Positions 1 through 8,125 of a stretch of DNA of 64,000 nucleotides are shown here, piece by piece. The DNA is taken from contig CALVDH010000002.1 of the NCBI GenBank assembly GCA_944326235.1, forward strand, positions 62,001 to 126,000, written 5' to 3'. The translations under genes were made by a program, and so were the position numbers. How positions within the stretch are numbered: the first letter of the stretch is position 1; every line of letters starts with the position of its first letter. The notes beneath the pieces are model-generated. The model was not told where the DNA came from. It searched no databases and saw only the letters and a program-made list of their open reading frames with translations. The stretch comes from an uncultured Bacteroidales bacterium. GTDB taxonomy: Bacteria; Bacteroidota; Bacteroidia; Bacteroidales; UBA932.

Positions 1-1056
1 GTTGTCGACCACGGATGAGAGCAGACCGATGATGGTGCTGATGGCGTAGGCGTTGTGGACACCCTCATTGAGCCCCTCGGCCATGGTGCTGAGCACACCG
101 GCAGTACCGAGAGCGGATACGGACATCAGGATACCGAGAAGGAAGAGCACCGTAGGCATATCGAGCTGCTTGATGATCTTGGACACCCTGTTCTTCAGCG
201 ACTCGGCGACCTCTTTCTTCTTCTTGTACATCATATCGGTGTATATCCACATGATGGCCAGCGCGAACATCACGCCTATATAAGGAGGAAGTCCGACAAC
301 ACTCTTGAACACCGGAACCAGGATAAGCAGCACCACACCGAGCACCAGTATCGTGCGGCTCTCCCTGCCTGTAATGTAGGACGGTCTGAAAGCAGCCTCC
401 TCATTGGTCTGCTGCTCGGCTATCACGCCCTTGAGGAACCTGGCGGCTATGGCCACCGGGATATACAGACAGATGAGACAGGGGACAATAAGGGACTTCA
501 TCAGATCGAGTGAGGTCACATTACCCTTCATCCACAACAGGATAGTCGAAACGTCTCCGATAGGCGACCAGGCACCGCCGCAGTTGGCGGCTATAACGAT
601 AATCGAGGCGAAGAGCCAGCGTTCCTTATAGTTGGTGATCATTCTCCGCAGGAGCATCACCATGACGATAGTCGTGGTCATGTTGTCCAGCACGGAGGAC
701 ATCAGGAAAGTGATGGTGGCCAGCAGCCACAGCAGACGGGTCTTCTTCCGGGTAGTGATATGCTTGGTGATGACCTCGAAACCGCCGTGGGTATCGATGA
801 TGTCCACGATGGTCATGGCACCGATAAGGAAGACCAGTATCTCACAAGTGCTGCCTAAGGCACCCAGCAGGTCCGAGGATATCCTGGCATGGTCCAGGGA
901 CGGGTCGATGGATGTCGAGAAGAGGCTGAGAAGGCTCCACATCAGGCAGCAGAGGAGGAGCGCAACGGATGATTTATTGATGTTGATCCTGTTCTCCATG
1001 GCTATAAGCACGTATGCCAGGATAAAGACCACAACCAATATAACTGCAAGATTCAT
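1..1056 (-). CDS. nhaD: NhaD-type Na+/H+ antiporter (3' end cut by window)
   Basis: An inner-membrane sodium/proton antiporter of the NhaD/ArsB-like ion transporter superfamily. 352 codons are visible from the ATG at 1056; the C terminus lies beyond the window. The protein is almost entirely hydrophobic helices. It shows the family's half-helix signatures: SSVLDNMTTTIVMVMLL near residue 120 and ANCGGAWSPIGDVSTILLW near residue 157. The visible part ends in SSVVDN, the start of the second DN motif. It lies 33 nt downstream of folC on the same strand with no promoter box between, so co-transcription is possible. The fold assignment is solid; the NhaD label rests on the DNMTT and GDVST motifs and could be a close citrate/anion-permease relative. 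Confidence 0.85.
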   Translation of the reverse strand, partial: MNLAVILVVVFILAYVLIAMENRININKSSVALLLCCLMWSLLSLFSTSIDPSLDHARISSDLLGALGSTCEILVFLIGAMTIVDIIDTHGGFEVITKHITTRKKTRLLWLLATITFLMSSVLDNMTTTIVMVMLLRRMITNYKERWLFASIIVIAANCGGAWSPIGDVSTILLWMKGNVTSLDLMKSLIVPCLICLYIPVAIAARFLKGVIAEQQTNEEAAFRPSYITGRESRTILVLGVVLLILVPVFKSVVGLPPYIGVMFALAIMWIYTDMMYKKKKEVAESLKNRVSKIIKQLDMPTVLFLLGILMSVSALGTAGVLSTMAEGLNEGVHNAYAISTIIGLLSSVVDN

Positions 1057-1089
1057 ATCTTTTTTAACTTTTTAGTTTTATGCTTATAA

Positions 1090-2469
1090 CTATTTTGTTT
1101 CAATGCTATTCTGCAGCGGAACGTCCGACTTCTGCAAAAAACGCGCCATAGCCTCCGCCACCACATAACTGCTTCCCCCAATGAACACCAGGTCGGAAGT
1201 GCCCGCCTCCCTCATTGCCATATCCACAGCCTCATCCACGCTCTCTACCGCAACTGAGTCCGCAGCACCTGCATCTGCCTTGCCCCTCTCCCTGCGGGAA
1301 GAGTCCACCAGTTCCCTCAGCTGACCGGCCGGCATGGCCCTGCTGCCCTGAGCCTGAGTGAAGATGTACCTGGCCTCGAGAGGCAGAAGTCCGCGGACCG
1401 CCTCCACATCCTTGTCCCCGGCCATACCGTACACCATTATTATATGTCTGCCGGCGGCCTCTGCCTCCAGCTGCGGCATTGTCTCCGACAGAGCCTGGAC
1501 ATTGTGCCCTATGTCGCATATCACCTCAGGGTTCATAGAAAGCCTCTCCCACCTGCCCCGGAGACCGCTGACTGCCGCTGCATGTTCCAGTGCGTAGAGC
1601 ACAGCCTCCGTGGAAGCGGCGTCCCATGCTCCCAATACATGAAGGGAGGTCATCACAGTCCGGATATTCCGCACCTGGCAGGAAGAGCGCAGGTCTGCCT
1701 GGGAAGCAATGCTCTGCGGATCCGCGTCTTCCCCGCACAACTCACCGGAGCGGTACAGCCTGGAGCCGCACGAAGAAGCGGTCTCCACGGCCACAGCCTC
1801 CGCCTCAGGGGGCAACTCTCCGATGACCACCGGCACTCCGGGCTTTATGATTCCGGCCTTCTCGCGGGCGATCTTTTCTATTGTATCTCCGAGGATATCC
1901 TTGTGGTCCAGACCGATGGAGGTGATAATGCTGAGCTCCGGCACGATGATGTTGGTCGAGTCCAGCCTTCCTCCAAGCCCCGTCTCGATAACGGCAATAT
2001 CCACCCTTTCGCGGGCAAAATAGTCGAAGGCCATGGCTGTGGTAATCTCGAAGAACGAGGGCCTGCACTCCTCGATAAAGCTCATGCAGCGGGACATGAA
2101 ATCCACCACATCCTCCTGCCCTATCTCCCTGTAGTGACGTCCGTCAGGCCCCTTTCCGGAGCTGACGACCCGTATTCTTTCCCTGAAATCCACCAGATGC
2201 GGCGAAGTGTACAGTCCCACCCTGCTTCCGGGATACCTGAAAGCCAGGGCTGAAGCCAGCATGTGGGCCACGGAGCCCTTGCCGTTGGTACCGGCTATAT
2301 GTATGGTACGCAGTGACTTGTGGGGATCTCCCAGGAACCGGGCGAAATCAGTCATACTTTCCAGACCGGGGTGATATCCCGAAACCCCTACCCGCTGAAA
2401 CGAGGGGGCTATGCTGTAGAGCATCCGGACACATTCCCGGTACCGGTTCTGTAGACTTGGGTCGGTCAT
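1090..2469 (-). CDS. folC: Bifunctional folylpolyglutamate synthase / dihydrofolate synthase
   Basis: A cytosolic Mur-ligase-family enzyme. It adds glutamate to dihydropteroate and extends the polyglutamate tail of folates. The 459-residue product carries the ATP-binding loop GTNGKGS at residues 60-66, preceded by the FolC signature GVSGYHPGLESM. The central Mur-ligase region includes ETGLGGRLDSTN and EKAGIIKPGVPVVIGE, and the C-terminal ligase domain includes CDIGHNVQAL. Length is normal for the family. It is divergent from purL, and folB is in the same window at 25.5 kb, so two folate-pathway genes are present though not adjacent. No frameshift or missing motif is seen. Confidence 0.95.
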   Translation of the reverse strand: MTDPSLQNRYRECVRMLYSIAPSFQRVGVSGYHPGLESMTDFARFLGDPHKSLRTIHIAGTNGKGSVAHMLASALAFRYPGSRVGLYTSPHLVDFRERIRVVSSGKGPDGRHYREIGQEDVVDFMSRCMSFIEECRPSFFEITTAMAFDYFARERVDIAVIETGLGGRLDSTNIIVPELSIITSIGLDHKDILGDTIEKIAREKAGIIKPGVPVVIGELPPEAEAVAVETASSCGSRLYRSGELCGEDADPQSIASQADLRSSCQVRNIRTVMTSLHVLGAWDAASTEAVLYALEHAAAVSGLRGRWERLSMNPEVICDIGHNVQALSETMPQLEAEAAGRHIIMVYGMAGDKDVEAVRGLLPLEARYIFTQAQGSRAMPAGQLRELVDSSRRERGKADAGAADSVAVESVDEAVDMAMREAGTSDLVFIGGSSYVVAEAMARFLQKSDVPLQNSIETK

Positions 2470-2532
2470 CGGTATTTTTTAAAATTTTGAGCGCAAAAAT
2501 GGGAAATATTCTCAAGAATTAGCAAAATAATC

Positions 2533-2540
2533 TCTATTTT
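2533..2540 (+). promoter_or_regulatory. Bacteroidota -7 box for purL
   Basis: TATTTTTG matches the TAnnTTTG -7 consensus and lies 23 nt before the purL ATG. No TTTG is found at the expected -33 position. Confidence 0.55.
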
Positions 2541-2563
2541 TGAACCCCAAATTCTAGAATATC

Positions 2564-5500
2564 ATGGTATACTTTTTCCGCTCCCCCGAGGGGCAAATCA
2601 TAGCAGTCGACTCTAAGACAGCATTTTCTGCTGAAACAGCGGACACCCTCAAATGGCTTTTCTCCGGCGCGGAGCTCCTACAGGACCCGTCAGTGACCGG
2701 CACATTCATCGGCCCCAGGCGCGAGATGATTACGCCCTGGAGCACCGCAGCAGTGGAAATCACTCAGAACATGAACATTACCGGCATCGCCAGAATCGAG
2801 GAGTTCTTCCCTGTGCCCGAGGGCCGCTACGCCTCCGACACCGAGATACCCCACGACAAGATGCTACAGAGGATATACCACGGACTGGACGGCGACATCT
2901 TCGTCATCGACCGTCAGCCCGAGCCCATCCGCCACATCACTGATTTCGAAGCATATAACAAGGAAGAGGGCCTGGCTCTCTCCGAGGACGAGATCCAGTA
3001 TCTCAAGGACCTCTCCGCCAAGCTCGGCAGACCTCTGACCGACAGCGAGGTATTCGGATTCTCCCAGGTCAATTCGGAACACTGCCGCCACAAGATATTC
3101 AACGGCACCTTCGTCATCGACGGAGTGGAAATGGAAAGTTCCCTCTTCAAGCTGATAAAGAAGACCTCTGCGGTCAATCCCGGCCGCATCGTCTCCGCAT
3201 ACAAGGACAACTGCGCCTTCATTGAGGGTCCCAAGCTCAGGCTCTTCCACCCCGCTGCGGCCGCCAAGCCCAGCTTCTTCAAGGAAGAGGAGGTCAAGAC
3301 CGTCATCTCGCTGAAGGCCGAGACCCACAACTTCCCCACCACCGTGGAGCCGTTCAACGGAGCGGCCACCGGCAGCGGAGGAGAGATACGCGACCGTATC
3401 GGAGGCGGCAAGGGCTCCTTCCCCATCGCCGGTACCGCCGTCTATATGACCTCCTACCCCCGCATCGACAGCGACCGCGAATGGGAGGCCCGTCCTCCCC
3501 GCAAGTGGCTGTATCAGACCCCCGCGGAGATTCTCATCAAGGCCTCCAACGGTGCCTCCGACTTCGGCAACAAGTTCGGCCAGCCCCTCATCTGCGGCTC
3601 CCTCCAGACCCTCGAGCACACCGAGCAGGATCCCGACGGTTCCGAGCGCAAGTACGGCTATGACAAGGTCGTGATGCTCGCCGGAGGAGTGGGCTACGCC
3701 AAGAAGGCCGACGCCGCCAAGGACCGCCCCTCGAAGGGAGACGACATCATCCTCATGGGCGGTGACAACTACCGCATCGGCATGGGCGGAGGAGCAGTTT
3801 CCTCCGTCGCCACAGGAGAATATGCCAATTCGATTGAGCTGAACGCCATACAGAGGGCCAACCCCGAAATGCAGAAGAGGGTCTACAACGCCATCCGCGC
3901 GGTGGCCGAGAAGGACCACAACTCCATCATCTCGATACACGACCACGGCGCCGGCGGACACCTGAACTGTCTCTCGGAGCTGGTCGAGGAGGTCGGCGGC
4001 GACATCGACATCTCCAAGCTGCCCGTAGGCGACCCCACCCTCTCGGACAAGGAAATCATCGGGAATGAGAGTCAGGAGCGCATGGGCCTGGTAATGAAGA
4101 AGGGCGACACGGCTGAGTTGCGCAGGATTGCCGAAAGGGAAAGGGCGCCGTTCTACGTCATAGGCGAGGTCAGCGGCAAGGGCAATTTCACCCTCCGCGA
4201 CAGCAAGACAGGCAACGCTCCCATCGACCTGGAGCTCAGCGATATGTTCGGTTCTACTCCCAAGACCGTGATGCACGGTTCCTCTCCCAAAGGAGGCGCC
4301 GACGGTCACGGAGGCTTCGCCCCGCTCAGGCAGACTCCCGCCGGAATGTCTCCCGAAGCCCTCACCGAGGCCATCCGCAAGGTGCTGATGCTTGAGTCAG
4401 TGGCCTGCAAGGACTGGCTGACCAACAAGGTGGACCGCTCCGTCACAGGACTCATAGCCTGCCAGCAGTGCTGCGGTGAGCTTCAGCTGCCGCTCAATGA
4501 CCTGGGAGTCACCGCCATCGGATACGACGACCCCGAGGGCATAGCCGTGTCCATCGGACATGCTCCCGCAGCCGCCATGATTGACCCGGCAGCAGGATCC
4601 CGCCTGGCCATAGCCGAGGCCCTGACCAACATCATCTGGACCCCCATCCGCGACAATATCTACGGCATCTCCCTCAGCGCCAACTGGATGTGGCCCTGCC
4701 GCAACGAGGGCGAGGATGCCCGCCTCTACCGCGCCGTCAAGGGCGCCAGCGACTTCGCCATCGCCATAGGCGTCAACATCCCCACTGGCAAGGACTCCAT
4801 GTCCATGACCCAGAAATATCCCGACGGAGAGAAAGTCCTCTCGCCCGGAACCCTGATTATCTCCGCCACCGGCCAGAGCAAGGATGTGGCCGCCACCCTG
4901 CATCCCGTCATGTCCCGCGAGGAGGACACCACCCTGCTCTACATTCCGTTCGTACACATAGATAAAGGTGATGCCTGTTTCCCCCTGGGAGGCTCCGCCT
5001 ACGCCTCCACCATCGGACAGGTAGGCGCCAAGGCTCCCGACATCACCGACCCCGAATATTTCAAGACCTGCTTCAACCGCCTCCAGGACGCCATGTTCAA
5101 CTCCATGAGCAACCCCGTCCTGGCCGGACACGACATCTCCGCCGGAGGTCTGATCACCACCCTCCTGGAGATGTGCTTCTCCAACACGGAGGGAGGCGCC
5201 GACATCGACCTCAGCGCCCTGGAATCCTCCGACATCCTCCTCTCCGAGGTGCCTGGAGTCGTACTTCAGGTGAAGAATGCCGGCATGGACGAATTCCTCC
5301 GCAACCTCGGCCCTGTCAAGGCCTGGACTATCGGCCGTCCCGTACAGAAGGGACGTACCCTGAAAGTGGTGTACGGTTCCGACAGCAGGACATTGTCCCT
5401 GGACATCGACGCCATGCGCGAAAGCTGGTACCGCACCTCATGGATGCTGGACAGCCTCCAGACTCCCAAGGAACTTGCCGCCGAGCGCTATGCCAACTAC

Positions 5501-6319
5501 GGCCGTCAGCCCCTGGAATTTGCCTTCCCCAAGCACTTCGACGGACACTACACCGCTCCCGCCGAACGCCGCATCAAGGCCGCCATCATCCGTGAGACCG
5601 GCTCCAACGGCGACCGCGAGATGGCATGGGCCCTGTACATGGCCGGATTTGCCGTCAAGGACGTGCACGTGACCGACCTCGTATCGGGACGCGAGACCCT
5701 CGAGGACGTACAGATGATAGTCTTCGTGGGCGGTTTCTCCAACGCCGACACCCTCGGCTCGGCCAAGGGATGGGCCGGTGCCCTGCTCTACAACGAGAAG
5801 GCCCGCACCGCCATCGAGCGCTTCTACGCCCGCAAGGATACCCTCAGCCTCGGAGTCTGCAACGGCTGCCAGCTGATGGCCGAGATGGGCCTGATCACTC
5901 CCGAGCACAAGGAACTCTCGCCCAAGATGAAGCACAACGCCTCGCACAAATACGAATCCGCATTCGTAGGCGTACACATCGAGAACTCGCCTTCCATCCT
6001 CCTGTCCTCCCTGCAGGGCTCCAGGCTCGGCATCTGGGTGGCTCACGGAGAGGGCCGTTTCTCCTTCCCCAGACCTCTGGAGGAATACAACATCGCCCTG
6101 AGATACAACTACGACGCCTATCCCGGCAACCCCAACGGATCCCCCGCCGCAGTGGCCGGAGTATGCTCCCCTGACGGCCGCCACCTGGCCATGATGCCCC
6201 ACCCCGAGCGCTGCCTAAGACCCTGGAACTGGGCGCATTACCCTGACAGAAAGGGTGATGAGGTTACCCCCTGGCTCGAAATGTTCATAAACGGCAGAAT
6301 ATGGCTCGAAAGACTATAA
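2564..6319 (+). CDS. purL: Phosphoribosylformylglycinamidine synthase, single-chain
   Basis: Catalyses the fourth step of de novo purine synthesis: FGAR plus glutamine and ATP gives FGAM. At 1251 residues this is the large fused type, with synthetase and glutaminase in one chain, as is usual in Bacteroidota and Proteobacteria. An N-terminal PurS-like region is followed by the linker motif [16 protein letters not shown]. The first ATP-binding half contains [27 protein letters not shown] (shown here only to fix the motif region near residue 255), and the second PurM-like half contains [11 protein letters not shown]. The C-terminal class I amidotransferase has the nucleophile Cys in GVCNGCQLM near residue 1097 and the His/Glu pair in PHPERC near 1211. 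The last 19 nt overlap the downstream PhoH-like gene. Confidence 0.97.
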   Translation: MVYFFRSPEGQIIAVDSKTAFSAETADTLKWLFSGAELLQDPSVTGTFIGPRREMITPWSTAAVEITQNMNITGIARIEEFFPVPEGRYASDTEIPHDKMLQRIYHGLDGDIFVIDRQPEPIRHITDFEAYNKEEGLALSEDEIQYLKDLSAKLGRPLTDSEVFGFSQVNSEHCRHKIFNGTFVIDGVEMESSLFKLIKKTSAVNPGRIVSAYKDNCAFIEGPKLRLFHPAAAAKPSFFKEEEVKTVISLKAETHNFPTTVEPFNGAATGSGGEIRDRIGGGKGSFPIAGTAVYMTSYPRIDSDREWEARPPRKWLYQTPAEILIKASNGASDFGNKFGQPLICGSLQTLEHTEQDPDGSERKYGYDKVVMLAGGVGYAKKADAAKDRPSKGDDIILMGGDNYRIGMGGGAVSSVATGEYANSIELNAIQRANPEMQKRVYNAIRAVAEKDHNSIISIHDHGAGGHLNCLSELVEEVGGDIDISKLPVGDPTLSDKEIIGNESQERMGLVMKKGDTAELRRIAERERAPFYVIGEVSGKGNFTLRDSKTGNAPIDLELSDMFGSTPKTVMHGSSPKGGADGHGGFAPLRQTPAGMSPEALTEAIRKVLMLESVACKDWLTNKVDRSVTGLIACQQCCGELQLPLNDLGVTAIGYDDPEGIAVSIGHAPAAAMIDPAAGSRLAIAEALTNIIWTPIRDNIYGISLSANWMWPCRNEGEDARLYRAVKGASDFAIAIGVNIPTGKDSMSMTQKYPDGEKVLSPGTLIISATGQSKDVAATLHPVMSREEDTTLLYIPFVHIDKGDACFPLGGSAYASTIGQVGAKAPDITDPEYFKTCFNRLQDAMFNSMSNPVLAGHDISAGGLITTLLEMCFSNTEGGADIDLSALESSDILLSEVPGVVLQVKNAGMDEFLRNLGPVKAWTIGRPVQKGRTLKVVYGSDSRTLSLDIDAMRESWYRTSWMLDSLQTPKELAAERYANYGRQPLEFAFPKHFDGHYTAPAERRIKAAIIRETGSNGDREMAWALYMAGFAVKDVHVTDLVSGRETLEDVQMIVFVGGFSNADTLGSAKGWAGALLYNEKARTAIERFYARKDTLSLGVCNGCQLMAEMGLITPEHKELSPKMKHNASHKYESAFVGVHIENSPSILLSSLQGSRLGIWVAHGEGRFSFPRPLEEYNIALRYNYDAYPGNPNGSPAAVAGVCSPDGRHLAMMPHPERCLRPWNWAHYPDRKGDEVTPWLEMFINGRIWLERL

Positions 6320-7695
6320 GACAGATGGAGAACCGGTTCCGCGGGCTGGACAGCCGCCCTCCCCGCCCCCCGAAACTCTTCGTGCTGGACACCAATGTGA
6401 TCCTCCACGACAGCAGGTGCATCTTCAACTTCCAGGACAATGACATCTACATCCCGGTGAGTGTCATCGAGGAGCTGGACAAGTTCAAGAAGGGGGACGA
6501 CAACCTCGGGTTCAACGCCAGGGCCTTCGTACGCGCCCTGGACAAAATATCGGACAACACCCTCTTCGACCGGGGCATCAGCCTCGGCAAGGACCGCGGC
6601 CACATCAAGATAGAGATGGGCCACGGCTATACAGGCCAGATACGCGACTCGCTCATCGACGACATCCCCGACCACCGTATCATCGCCACTGCCATCTGGC
6701 TCAGGGACAACAACCCCGACCGCAAGGTAATCCTTGTGACCAAGGACCTGAACATGAGGCTCAAGGCAAAGGCTCTCGGCCTCATGGCCCAGGACTATCT
6801 CTCCGACAAGGTGCAGGAGGAACGCGTCGTCAAGACCGAGAAGGAGGTGCTCACGGTCCGCAATATGAAGGATGATTTCATCCGGAAGATAAATGAATCA
6901 CAGGAAGGAGTCCCCTTCGCCCAGGTCGGCATCCGCCGCAGACCGGCGCCCAACCAGTACTACAAGATATACGACAGTTCCAAAAGCCTTACCCTGGCCC
7001 GCTACGACGACCGGGACAAGACCATCGTCAGAGTCAAGCCGCAGACTGCCTACGGTATCTCGCCCCGCAACGACGAGCAGACCCTGGCCATGGACGCTGT
7101 CATGAATCCGGACATCAAGCTGATAGCCCTTACAGGCAGGGCCGGTACCGGCAAGACCCTCATAGCCCTGGCCGGAGCCCTTTCGCAGTCCGGCAACTAC
7201 GAGCAGATACTCCTCTCCCGCCCCGTCATCCCGCTCAAGAACCAGGAACTCGGCTTCCTGCCCGGCTCGGTGAACGACAAGATAGGCCCTTACATGCTGC
7301 CACTGTTCGACAACCTGGCCGTCATCAAGAGCTGCTTCTCGTCCACCAGCAAGGAAGTCGTCAAGATAGAGGACATGCTACGGAGGGAGAAACTGATAAT
7401 CAACCCTCTGGCCTATATCCGCGGCCGCAGCCTCGGCAACGTCTTCTTCATCGTGGACGAGTCCCAGAACCTCACCCCGCACGAGGTCAAGACCATCATC
7501 ACCCGCGCAGGAGAGGGCACCAAGATAGTCTTTACCGGAGACATCTACCAGATAGACCAGCCCTATCTGGACTTCTACTCCAACGGCCTCACGCACCTTT
7601 GCGACAAGTTCTTCGGCCAGAGCGTCTTCGCCCACATCAATATGGTGCGGGGCGAGCGCAGCCAGCTCTCCGAGCTTGCCGGCAAATTGCTGTAA
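6301..7695 (+). CDS. PIN domain plus PhoH-like ATPase
   Basis: A 464-residue cytosolic protein. The N-terminal PIN nuclease domain (about residues 25-155) starts with [13 protein letters not shown], in which Asp30 is the first acidic metal ligand; further acidic residues lie at EELDKFKK and DDIPDHRI. The C-terminal PhoH ATPase domain has Walker A GRAGTGKT near residue 279 and Walker [11 protein letters not shown] near 380. This PIN-PhoH arrangement is known from the PhoH2/YlaK-type proteins, RNA helicase/ribonucleases thought to act in RNA turnover. Translation is probably coupled to purL, since the ATG at 6301 lies inside the purL end; an ATG eight codons later is an alternative start. The stop codon is the first three bases of the inverted repeat at 7693. 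Confidence 0.92.
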   Translation: MARKTIRQMENRFRGLDSRPPRPPKLFVLDTNVILHDSRCIFNFQDNDIYIPVSVIEELDKFKKGDDNLGFNARAFVRALDKISDNTLFDRGISLGKDRGHIKIEMGHGYTGQIRDSLIDDIPDHRIIATAIWLRDNNPDRKVILVTKDLNMRLKAKALGLMAQDYLSDKVQEERVVKTEKEVLTVRNMKDDFIRKINESQEGVPFAQVGIRRRPAPNQYYKIYDSSKSLTLARYDDRDKTIVRVKPQTAYGISPRNDEQTLAMDAVMNPDIKLIALTGRAGTGKTLIALAGALSQSGNYEQILLSRPVIPLKNQELGFLPGSVNDKIGPYMLPLFDNLAVIKSCFSSTSKEVVKIEDMLRREKLIINPLAYIRGRSLGNVFFIVDESQNLTPHEVKTIITRAGEGTKIVFTGDIYQIDQPYLDFYSNGLTHLCDKFFGQSVFAHINMVRGERSQLSELAGKLL

Positions 7696-7817
7696 TTCTT
7701 GTCAGAACGGGTCGACTGCTGCGTTGTCTTCGACTCTTGGCTCGGTCATTTACGCCCAGTAAACTCCCTCGCCAGGAGCCTCGATGCCTTGCATTCGGCC
7801 CGTTCTGACAAGAATTA
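7693..7817. repeat. 125-bp palindromic element at the end of the PhoH-like gene
   Basis: A perfect 19-bp inverted repeat has arms at 7693-7711 and 7799-7817 (core TTCTTGTCAGAACGGG). They enclose 87 nt with weaker internal pairing: GGCTC at 7739-7743 with GAGCC at 7776-7780, and TTTAC at 7749-7753 with GTAAA at 7759-7763. The left arm begins exactly at the phoH stop codon. There is no U-tract, so it is not a simple intrinsic terminator. It contains no ORF of note. It could be a REP-like element or an mRNA 3'-end stabiliser. Confidence 0.8.
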
Positions 7818-7832
7818 TGATACACATTGATA

Positions 7833-8002
7833 AGTACTCAGGCTGTTATAAGGCTTGCAGAAGCATGCCACCCTCGGCCTGTTAGAGGGAGGGACCCGCC
7901 ATGAGTATCACCGAGTTACGAAGTAACGAGCTGATACTCACGGTGGGAGGGAAAAGCGCCATAGGCGCGTCCTTCTGCAAGCCTTATAACAGCCTGAGTA
8001 CT
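7833..8002. repeat. 170-bp cloverleaf element closed by a perfect 31-bp inverted repeat
   Basis: The arms at 7833-7863 and 7972-8002 are exact reverse complements over 31 bp (outer sequence AGTACTCAGGCTG). Inside are three hairpins. CCCTC at 7871-7875 pairs with GAGGG at 7885-7889. CCCGCC at 7895-7900 plus TGAGTATCA at 7902-7910 pairs with TGATACTCA at 7932-7940 plus GGTGGG at 7942-7947, and is topped by GTTAC-GAA-GTAAC. GCGCC at 7956-7960 pairs with GGCGC at 7964-7968. One G-T pair in the central stem favours an RNA-level structure. No flanking target-site duplication is evident. It lies upstream of the ppdK -7 box, so it is not in the ppdK leader. It could be a structured RNA, a MITE or a large REP-type element. 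Confidence 0.85.
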
Positions 8003-8064
8003 GAAACGATATTCATTTTGCTAAATATTTTTAAGCGGTTGGTAGGGGATTTGTGAAAAATCGT

Positions 8065-8072
8065 TATTTTTG
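8065..8072 (+). promoter_or_regulatory. Bacteroidota -7 box for ppdK
   Basis: TATTTTTG matches TAnnTTTG. The predicted transcript start is about 8078, which leaves a leader of about 48 nt before the ATG at 8126. The -33 element is not clear. Confidence 0.55.
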
Positions 8073-8125
8073 CGCCTTAATAGTTTACGGTCTTTGACTC
8101 AAACCAATATTTTATTTTTATATCT

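Noticed and set aside
2864-4309. 481-codon open frame on the minus strand inside purL
   Set aside because: Antisense shadow of a GC-rich gene. purL motifs run through the whole interval and the minus-strand product has no recognisable feature.
7693-8002. Intrinsic terminator for phoH
   Set aside because: Both structures are far larger than terminators and neither is followed by a T-run. They may still affect the transcript end.
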